From Marinobacter segnicrescens (GTDB taxonomy: Bacteria; Pseudomonadota; Gammaproteobacteria; Pseudomonadales; Oleiphilaceae), in NCBI RefSeq assembly GCF_900111555.1, contig NZ_FOHZ01000026.1:1-40388 (forward strand): a DNA stretch of 40,388 nucleotides. The letters run 5' to 3'. The notes under the pieces were generated by a model. It was not told the DNA's origin and made no database searches. It was given only the letters and a program-made list of their open reading frames with translations. Each line of letters begins with the position of its first letter. Position 1 is the stretch's first letter. Positions 1 to 5,341 of the stretch are shown in pieces. The position numbers and the translations under genes are program-made.

Positions 1-6
1 AAAAAA

Positions 7-30
7 GGTTCATCGCGCTTTACCGGGAAA
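7..30 (+). repeat. Left terminal inverted repeat of the IS
   Basis: Begins GGTTCATCGCGC and pairs with 1293-1316 at 18 of 24 positions. The transposase stop codon (TGA, complement of 10-12) lies inside it. Confidence 0.75.
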
Positions 31-1215
31 CGCTGCTTTTATCTTTAAGAAGAAGTAGCCGTTATCCCGGTAGCCATACGCCATCCTCTTGATCACCTTG
101 ATCTTGTTGTTCATGCCTTCCAGGACGCTGGTGTTCAGGCGGTAGGTCGCACTGGCAACGATCCCCTCTACGTAGCCTTTAAGGCGCCGAGCAAACTGCT
201 GCACGGGCGCCAGCCCACTGCTCATGGCCAACTCCAACCATTCGTTCCAGCGCCGTCTGGCCTCGGCTTCAGACGGGGCATACCACAGTTCTTTGAGTTG
301 GTCTTTCAGCAGGTAAACGGTCATCAAGGGCTGGTTGGCTTGTAGCAACTCTTCCAGCTTCACAGCCTGTTCGGCCTTGAGGTTGCCTCGGTTCCTCAAC
401 AGCAACCAGCGACTTCGTTTAACCACCTTGCGCGCCGGTCTGTCATGACGTAGCTGGTTCGCCTGATCAACCCTGACACGGTCGATCACTTCCCGACCGA
501 ACTTGGCCACGACATGGAACAGGTCGTAAACAACACGGGCCTGTACGCAGTGGTGCTGGACTTCCAGGTCCATAGCCGTGTTCATGTCCATGGCGACCGC
601 TTCGACCTGGGCGCAAGCTTCCGGCCCCAGCCATTCAAAGAAGGGCCGTATAGCCTGTCGGCTATTACCTTCACCAACCCATAGAACCTGCTGAGTGTCG
701 GCATTGATCACAACGGTGGCGTAACGGTGGCCCTTGAACAGGGCAAATTCGTCCATGATCAGGCGATGTATCTGGCTGCGGTCTGGTTCGGTAACCTCAC
801 GGGCAAGCCGATGTTGATCAATGGCTTTGACCGTATGCCAATGCAACCCCAACAGTTGAGCCACATGCTGCACCGGCATCAAGCGGACCAGGGATTCGAC
901 CCAGTTGACCATGCCGGCTGTCAGGCGCTGTCGACCGGCCAGCCATCGAATCTCTTCCAACTTGGGGCCACAGGTCGCACAGCGAACACGCCGCACAGGA
1001 ACCTCCAGCCAGACGCGGTACTGGAACAGGTCACGCTCCCTCACCCGGCGAATAGTCGTGTCATGGATGGCAAGGCAGTGCTGATGGCAACCACTGCAAC
1101 ATGGTTGGTAATCATCCGCAGGATGCAGTCGGATCAGCAGGGACTGAGGAGCAATCTGGGCATAGGAGTCAATCGTGAATCCTTCCCAGAACAGGGCAAG
1201 AGGATTAGCATGCAT
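10..1215 (-). CDS. ISL3-family transposase
   Basis: A 401-residue transposase that catalyses cut-and-paste movement of the surrounding element. The N-terminus has a zinc-finger-like region with Cys pairs CCSGC and CATCG (residues about 39-82). The middle and C-terminus form the DDE_Tnp_ISL3 catalytic domain: LIMDEFALFKG carries the first Asp, VAMDMNTAMD followed by VVYDLFHVV carries the second acidic cluster, and TSVLEGMNNKIK near the C-terminus carries the catalytic Glu. The length is normal for the family. The start at 1215 is the first ATG; I see no strong ribosome-binding site before it, as is common for transposases. I did not find a recognisable passenger gene. Confidence 0.92.
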   Translation of the reverse strand: MHANPLALFWEGFTIDSYAQIAPQSLLIRLHPADDYQPCCSGCHQHCLAIHDTTIRRVRERDLFQYRVWLEVPVRRVRCATCGPKLEEIRWLAGRQRLTAGMVNWVESLVRLMPVQHVAQLLGLHWHTVKAIDQHRLAREVTEPDRSQIHRLIMDEFALFKGHRYATVVINADTQQVLWVGEGNSRQAIRPFFEWLGPEACAQVEAVAMDMNTAMDLEVQHHCVQARVVYDLFHVVAKFGREVIDRVRVDQANQLRHDRPARKVVKRSRWLLLRNRGNLKAEQAVKLEELLQANQPLMTVYLLKDQLKELWYAPSEAEARRRWNEWLELAMSSGLAPVQQFARRLKGYVEGIVASATYRLNTSVLEGMNNKIKVIKRMAYGYRDNGYFFLKIKAAFPGKAR

Positions 1216-1292
1216 AGTGACGGCGGTGAGTCGATTGGCTTTGTTGTTTTGGCGAACTCAAAACTAACCGGTTTTACCGCCGTCTCCTACTT

Positions 1293-1316
1293 TTTCACGG
1301 TTATCTGCGAAGAACC
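1293..1316 (-). repeat. Right terminal inverted repeat of the IS
   Basis: Read on the minus strand it begins GGTTCTTCGCAGATAACCG and matches the left end at 18 of 24 positions. It is followed outside by eight A residues, the presumed target duplication. Confidence 0.75.
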
Positions 1317-1344
1317 AAAAAAAAGGCCCCATATTTCAGAGGCC
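1317..1344 (-). terminator. Rho-independent terminator, minus strand, invaded by the IS
   Basis: On the minus strand GGCCTC (1344-1339), an 8-base loop and GGGGCC (1330-1325) form a 6-bp stem with one G-U pair, followed directly by eight T (1324-1317). The IS right end starts at the last T, so the insertion lies at the end of the U-tract. The gene that it originally terminated is not visible. Confidence 0.6.
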
Positions 1345-1656
1345 CTTTACTGTCGAGTTGTATCTGCATCGATTCATTTGAGGGTGTGAGTCGACAAATA
1401 ATTACCGGTACACAACCAACTCAACATACTTCTTTTCACCCCATCCCTGGGGCATGTATCGAACATGGAGAGGGGGAGGGCTATTTGTGAGATAATCCTG
1501 TTCCGCGAAGGAATTCCATATCCGATACCTATAATTATATCAGAGATGAGGAATTTTGCAATATAAATGCGATAAAAAAACAAATATTTTTTGAAGCCAA
1601 AAAAAAGCCCCAGCACAAAGTGAGGGGCGAATATTACTGCATTGAGGAGTTCACAT
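1345..1656. other. Non-coding AT-rich stretch of the island
   Basis: I see no convincing gene here. An 80-codon minus-strand frame crosses it but has no ribosome-binding site and a low-complexity composition of Phe, Ile and Tyr. The stretch contains the terminator-like hairpin at 1599-1628 and otherwise nothing that I recognise. Confidence 0.5.
1599..1628 (-). terminator. Second minus-strand terminator-like hairpin
   Basis: On the minus strand GCCCC (1628-1624) pairs with GGGGC (1611-1607), with an inner CAC/GTG pair and a small internal loop, followed by eight T (1606-1599). It has the same design as the terminator at 1317-1344. No minus-strand gene ends just to its right, so it would stop transcripts running leftwards under the 1761-2477 gene, such as read-through from the integrase. 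Confidence 0.5.
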
Positions 1657-1695
1657 ATGAATAAATCAAAACTTGATTGGCTATCTCTGCTTTGA
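1657..1695 (+). CDS. Possible 12-codon leader peptide or gene remnant
   Basis: ATG at 1657 is preceded by a strong ribosome-binding site, GAGGAG at 1644-1649, with 7-base spacing. The frame encodes MNKSKLDWLSLL and stops at 1693-1695. It could be an upstream leader peptide, or the decayed first codons of a lost gene. I recognise no family. The signal is the ribosome-binding site, not the peptide. Confidence 0.25.
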   Translation: MNKSKLDWLSLL

Positions 1696-1701
1696 TATTA
1701 A
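1673..1701 (+). promoter_or_regulatory. Candidate sigma-70 promoter of the zinc-binding protein gene
   Basis: TTGATT (1673-1678), 17 bases, TATTAA (1696-1701). Transcription would begin near 1708, downstream of the possible ATG at 1677 and upstream of the ATG at 1761. This supports 1761 as the start of the following gene. Confidence 0.4.
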
Positions 1702-1760
1702 CTATTATAAGGCCTTATTCTTTAAAGTCAATAGATGAAATACAAATAAAGGTATTGTTG

Positions 1761-2477
1761 ATGGGCGTATATAGTCGGGTTCAGAAGAAATTTGCAGATG
1801 CTTATCCTCTTTTGATGCACCAAAGGGAGGGTGGTTCTTTTGATCGGTTTGGATTGGAAGTAGGTCCAGGTTGGTATCCTCTGGTTTATGAGCTTTTTGG
1901 ATTGGTTGATGACATGCAAAGAGTTACCGGAAAAGCAGCAAGCATAAGTCAGGTCAAAGAAAAATTCGGGACTCTTCGTATCTATTGTAATCTGCCGTGC
2001 GAAAGCATTGAGCAAGATATTCTTGAGACCGTCTTTGAGGACATGTCATCTCATACATGTGATTTTTGTGGATCACCTGGTCGTCTGAGTGATAAAGCTG
2101 GATGGTGGGCGACACGTTGCGACAAGCACAGGGGGATCAGTGATTTTGATGAGGCTGAAAGACTGAGAACCAAGTCCGCTGAGGAATTTCTAAAGTATGA
2201 GCGGCAGGGGGTTATTACAGAGGGACTTATATACGCTGACGCTAAAAGGTCTGAGAAAGGCCAGGGCTTTGCTTGTCTTGTGCTGTATGCTTTGCCTGAG
2301 CGGATTGATGATCTATATGATGGACTTATGGAAAAGCTGACTGTGACTGAGTATGTAGATCGACCGGTCGACGAGCTTGCTAAGATAGTTGAAGACTTGA
2401 AAAAGCAGGGGAAGAGGATTGCAGCGGTCGGTGATGGCTCTGAAGACTCAAGAAAAGCTGTCGGCAGTAAGTGGTAG
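1761..2477 (+). CDS. Uncharacterised island protein with a Cys/His zinc-finger-like motif
   Basis: A 238-residue protein of unknown function. The start at 1761 is chosen because AAAGG (1748-1752) sits 8 bases upstream and a promoter lies just before; an in-frame ATG at 1677 would add 28 residues with no ribosome-binding site. Its N-terminal half has the pattern of a small protein family common in phages and islands: an acidic/aromatic opening with EVGPGWYPLVYEL, then QVKEKFGTLRIY, then CDFCGSPG, GWWATRCDKH, which places Cys-X2-Cys and Cys-X2-His as a likely zinc site. The C-terminal third (EFLKYERQGVITEGLIY onwards) is helical and unfamiliar. Composition is AT-richer than the chromosomal genes to the right, which supports acquisition. 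It is presumably cargo of the integrated element. Confidence 0.75.
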   Translation: MGVYSRVQKKFADAYPLLMHQREGGSFDRFGLEVGPGWYPLVYELFGLVDDMQRVTGKAASISQVKEKFGTLRIYCNLPCESIEQDILETVFEDMSSHTCDFCGSPGRLSDKAGWWATRCDKHRGISDFDEAERLRTKSAEEFLKYERQGVITEGLIYADAKRSEKGQGFACLVLYALPERIDDLYDGLMEKLTVTEYVDRPVDELAKIVEDLKKQGKRIAAVGDGSEDSRKAVGSKW

Positions 2478-2493
2478 AGAGCTGGGGAATCAA

Positions 2494-2508
2494 GGGGGCA
2501 GAGCCCCC
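2494..2508. terminator. GC hairpin between convergent genes
   Basis: GGGGGC (2494-2499), loop AGA, GCCCCC (2503-2508), followed by a second small inverted repeat GACT...AGTC (2511-2524). There is no T-tract, so this is a candidate terminator or stabilising hairpin between the zinc-binding protein gene and the integrase. Confidence 0.4.
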
Positions 2509-2515
2509 GAGACTC

Positions 2516-3655
2516 TTAAAAGTCTTTGAAACCGAGGATGTCCTCGATCTTGATAGATGCTTCTTTTGAGCGGCTGGCAAATGCATGCAGATATTTTGCA
2601 GTTGTTTCGATTTGTTTGTGACCCATCATTTTTTGGACCACGTGTATCGGATAGTGCTCGATCAGGTATGAGCAGTAGGTATGACGGAAGTCGTAAAAGC
2701 GCATGCCTTTGATGTCAGCGTAATCGACAATTTTCCCCCAAACCGTGCGGAAGGTTTTTAGACGATCCTGGGTGCGGGAATTGAAGAACAGCCAGCCCTC
2801 GGGGTTTTGCTCCCACTCTTTTGCTAGGTAGTCCTTAATAACCTCTTTAAGCTTTGGCGGAAGCTCAAGATACCTGGCGACTTGTGTCTTTGTGCCTGAC
2901 GCAGGGATAAGGATCTGACCCTGTTCAAAGTCGATATCCTTGACCCTGACCTTGAGTGTCTCGGATGGCCTGGCCCCGCTCAGCACAGTAAAGAGGATGA
3001 TCGTCTGGTCTCTGAGTGAGCAAGTTTTGAGGACGGTCTGCACTCGCACCATTTGTTGAGGGGTGTAGATCTTTGCGACAGTTGCATTTTTATCGATCAC
3101 GAACGTTACTCCGCTTGTGTGATGCTGACTGATGTGGTTTTTTCGGCTGGCATATTGGAGCATCCCGTGCAGGGCGTAGTACTGCTTTCTGAGGGTCTCG
3201 TGAGTCCGCCCATCTTGCAGCCTTTCCCGCTTCCAGATATCAAGGTCGTGTGCATAAAGCTCGTTGATCCGCTTGCCACGGATAGAGTAGGGGAAGCGTT
3301 TTATTTCGCCATACACTCCCTTTGATGCGACCTTTTTGTAAACCTTTTCGAGGTAGTCATCGACTTTGTATGTGTCGTAAAACTCAACGCTTTGTGTCTC
3401 ATACTGATCACTGATGCCCCGAGCCCGCCTCCTCATGTGATTGAGTTCCTGCTTTGTCAGCTCGTAAGCATCCACTGAAAAAAGCTTCTGGCTTTTGCCT
3501 CGTTTGATGTAGCAATAGAAGGTCAGGCGTGTCTTACCAACTCGACAAAATAGAGTGGGGATATCGGTATCGTAAAAATCGAAAGGCTTTTTCTTACCTT
3601 CTGCAACGCTGTCTTGGGCTGCTCTGAGGCGGTCTAGTCTCATCAGATCTTTCAT
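2516..3655 (-). CDS. Tyrosine-type site-specific integrase
   Basis: A 379-residue tyrosine recombinase that would integrate and excise the surrounding element. Family signatures are clear: SGARPSETLKVRVKDIDF holds the first catalytic Arg, RFYDFRHTYCSYL holds the RHT segment with the second Arg, GHKQIETTAKYLHA holds the final His and the nucleophilic Tyr. The His usually found before the second Arg appears as Tyr (YDFRHT), a tolerated variation. The N-terminal 170 residues are basic and would hold the arm-binding and core-binding domains. AGGAG upstream of the ATG at 3655 supports the start. The gene lies about 170 bp from the broken tRNA-Arg on the same strand, as is typical for tRNA-targeting elements. 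Confidence 0.93.
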   Translation of the reverse strand: MKDLMRLDRLRAAQDSVAEGKKKPFDFYDTDIPTLFCRVGKTRLTFYCYIKRGKSQKLFSVDAYELTKQELNHMRRRARGISDQYETQSVEFYDTYKVDDYLEKVYKKVASKGVYGEIKRFPYSIRGKRINELYAHDLDIWKRERLQDGRTHETLRKQYYALHGMLQYASRKNHISQHHTSGVTFVIDKNATVAKIYTPQQMVRVQTVLKTCSLRDQTIILFTVLSGARPSETLKVRVKDIDFEQGQILIPASGTKTQVARYLELPPKLKEVIKDYLAKEWEQNPEGWLFFNSRTQDRLKTFRTVWGKIVDYADIKGMRFYDFRHTYCSYLIEHYPIHVVQKMMGHKQIETTAKYLHAFASRSKEASIKIEDILGFKDF

Positions 3656-3825
3656 GGCCGGGCTCCTTGGTGGGATGCACTATGATCATAGCAAAATAAT
3701 GCAGCAGTAAGACAAGAATAGTGCAAATCCGCGCACGAGGGGTAAAAACGGGTGATTTTTGGGGTCTGTAAGCCCTTGTCTTGCATAGTAAAAACAATGG
3801 CTTACGAAATAATGGGGTCAAGTCA

Positions 3826-3869
3826 TCCCCTTAGGAGGGGGACGCTCTATCCAGATGAGCTACGGGGGC
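3826..3869 (-). pseudogene. tRNA-Arg(CCT) 5' half, cut at the element junction
   Basis: Read from 3869 leftwards: acceptor strand GCCCCCG, TA, D stem GCTC/GAGC with loop ATCTGGATA, then anticodon stem TCCCC, loop CTCCTAA (anticodon CCT, 3835-3833) and stem GGGGA ending at 3826. The next bases, TGACTTGACCCC, form no variable loop, T arm or CGGGGGC acceptor strand. The 3' half is therefore missing at this locus. The retained part ends exactly with the anticodon stem-loop, a known crossover region for tyrosine integrases. A complete copy may be rebuilt at the other end of the element outside the window; here the gene is broken. Confidence 0.85.
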
Positions 3870-3889
3870 GTTTCGCCGGAAAGGCCGGT

Positions 3890-3918
3890 ATAATAACGGG
3901 CTCATGCCCAGGTCTCAA
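3890..3918 (-). promoter_or_regulatory. Sigma-70 promoter of the broken tRNA-Arg
   Basis: On the minus strand TTGAGA (3918-3913), 17 bases, TATTAT (3895-3890). Initiation would be near 3882, about a dozen bases before the tRNA 5' end. The promoter is intact and now reads into the island, towards the integrase on the same strand. Confidence 0.6.
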
Positions 3919-3971
3919 GGCGGGTAGGTCGATCCGCCGGTTCCATTCACGTTTTTGCGTCGGAGCACACG

Positions 3972-4703
3972 GTGCCACGGTCGCCTACTGTCAGCATTAT
4001 TATTCCCGTCCTGAACGAATCTGCCGCCATTGTGCCGACGCTTCAGCGCCTTGCTGCCTTGCGTGAGCGGGGAGCCGAGGTGATCGTGGTGGATGGTGAT
4101 AGCACGGATGATACCCGCGCTCTCGCGGAGCCGCTTTGCGATCGACTCGTGCTGTCAGAGCGGGGCCGTGGGGTGCAGATGAACCGTGGGGCGGCTGAAG
4201 TAACCGGTGAGGTACTGCTGTTCTTGCACGGTGATACGGTGCTCCCGACGGAGGCCGACAGAGCTTTAAAGGCCTTCCTGCTCAGTGACCGGGCCTGGGG
4301 GCGCTTTGATGTGCGCCTCAGTGGCAACCGGCCAGTGTTCCGGCTCATTGCGTCCATGATGAACCTGCGCTCCCGGCTTACCGGTATTGCGACAGGGGAT
4401 CAGGGCATATTCGTGCGCCGCGGGATATTTGAGAAACAGGGCGGTTTTCGGGAGATGCCGTTAATGGAAGATATCGAGTTTTGCCGCCGACTCAGACGGG
4501 TCTCTCGTCCTTTCTGTATCTCCGAATCCGTGGTTACCGACAGCCGTCGTTGGGAGCAGCATGGTACCTGGCGGACGATCTGGCTGATGTGGCGACTGCG
4601 GTGGCGGTACTGGCGTGGGGCTGACCCTGCCGACCTGGCGTTGGCCTATCGCACCGAAGTCAGGCGGAGCACAGCACGGTCTTCGGAGGTCGGGCAGGAA
4701 TGA
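3972..4703 (+). CDS. TIGR04283-type family 2 glycosyltransferase
   Basis: A 243-residue GT-A glycosyltransferase. It starts at GTG with GGAG (3962-3965) 6 bases upstream. VSIIIPVLNES opens the nucleotide-binding fold, VIVVDGDSTDDT holds the first Asp region, LFLHGDTVLP is the metal-binding motif in the DxD position, GDQGIFVRR and MPLMEDIEFCRRL are the acceptor-side motifs typical of the subfamily. The family is annotated as arsenosugar-biosynthesis glycosyltransferase and normally occurs beside a TIGR04282 partner, as here, with a 4-base ATGA overlap. No arsenic methylase or radical-SAM gene of that pathway lies in the window, so the substrate here is open. Probably cytoplasmic; no transmembrane segment is seen. 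Confidence 0.85.
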   Translation: MPRSPTVSIIIPVLNESAAIVPTLQRLAALRERGAEVIVVDGDSTDDTRALAEPLCDRLVLSERGRGVQMNRGAAEVTGEVLLFLHGDTVLPTEADRALKAFLLSDRAWGRFDVRLSGNRPVFRLIASMMNLRSRLTGIATGDQGIFVRRGIFEKQGGFREMPLMEDIEFCRRLRRVSRPFCISESVVTDSRRWEQHGTWRTIWLMWRLRWRYWRGADPADLALAYRTEVRRSTARSSEVGQE

Positions 4704-5341
4704 ACGCTTCTGTTCAGCTGGTCCAGTTTGCCAAGTGGCCGCGGGAAGGGCGGGTGAAGACCCGTCTTGAGCCCGCGCTGGGCCGTCAGGGCGCCCTTGC
4801 GGCCCATATACATCTGACAACGACGGTCATGGATCGGCTCCAGGCCAGTGGTCATCCGGTGGTGCTGGCCTGGGACGAGTTCCTTGCAAAGGCGCCGCCG
4901 GAGGCTGGCCCTGTGCTGGCTGTCATGGAGAAGTACCACGTGCCTTCGACAGTTCAGCAGGGGGAGGATCTTGGCGAGCGGATGACCCACGCCCTGGGCG
5001 TCGGGCTCGCAAGTGCTGGCATAGCCATGGTAATTGGCAGCGATTGCCCGTCAGTGGACGCTGCCTATATCGAAGAGGCCAGGCAGGCGCTCGACGACGT
5101 CGATGTGGTGTTTGGGCCTTCGGATGACGGCGGCTACGTGCTTATCGGCGCCCGCAACACCCGGCCGGACATGTTGGCCGGGGTAGCGTGGGGAACCGGG
5201 AAAGCCCTGGAGCAGAGCATTGCGGCGGTGCAGGGGGTCGGCCTGTCAGTGGCGATATTGGCGCCTCGCTGGGATGTGGATGAACCAGCCGACTGGGACC
5301 GGTTCATCGCGATGATCGGTCAGCCCTCCACCGGCGGCTGA
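4700..5341 (+). CDS. TIGR04282-type nucleotidyl/glycosyltransferase
   Basis: A 213-residue GT-A-like enzyme. Its ATG overlaps the stop of the preceding glycosyltransferase (ATGA at 4700-4703), implying translational coupling. Signatures are FAKWPREGRVKTRLEPALG near the N-terminus (the family K-T-R-L motif), VIGSDCPSVDAAYIEEA (GxDCP), and VFGPSDDGGYVLIGA (the P-x-D-D-G-G-Y motif), ending with DVDEPADWDRF. These are diagnostic for the family, named in databases after arsenosugar or rSAM/selenodomain association. It probably works with the upstream gene on the same glycan or small molecule. Its last 22 bases overlap the end of the convergent M16 protease gene. Confidence 0.85.
   Translation: MNASVQLVQFAKWPREGRVKTRLEPALGRQGALAAHIHLTTTVMDRLQASGHPVVLAWDEFLAKAPPEAGPVLAVMEKYHVPSTVQQGEDLGERMTHALGVGLASAGIAMVIGSDCPSVDAAYIEEARQALDDVDVVFGPSDDGGYVLIGARNTRPDMLAGVAWGTGKALEQSIAAVQGVGLSVAILAPRWDVDEPADWDRFIAMIGQPSTGG

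Larger units (their letters stand above)
7..1316 (-). mobile_element. ISL3-family insertion sequence, complete
   Basis: A 1310-bp insertion sequence with one transposase gene on the minus strand. Its ends are imperfect inverted repeats, 18 of 24 bases matching, each starting GGTTC. The right end is followed by exactly eight A (1317-1324). The left end is preceded by six A before the window starts, which fits an 8-bp target duplication, the usual size for ISL3 elements. A 9-bp inverted repeat GACGGCGGT (1219-1227) / ACCGCCGTC (1276-1284) lies between the transposase start and the right end and would fold in the transposase leader. The element looks intact and recent, because neither the open reading frame nor the ends are broken. 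Confidence 0.85.

Noticed and set aside
727..1389. Long open frame on the plus strand opposite the transposase
   Set aside because: It is antisense to a clear transposase, has no family features and runs through the IS end.
1374..1616. 80-codon minus-strand frame
   Set aside because: No ribosome-binding site; composition is that of translated AT-rich non-coding DNA; it crosses a terminator hairpin.
1677..1760. N-terminal extension of the island zinc-binding protein
   Set aside because: The ATG at 1677 overlaps the candidate promoter and lacks a ribosome-binding site; 1761 has one.
3972..5341. Cargo genes of the integrated element
   Set aside because: They lie on the chromosomal side of the tRNA fragment and share the GC-rich composition of the chromosome.
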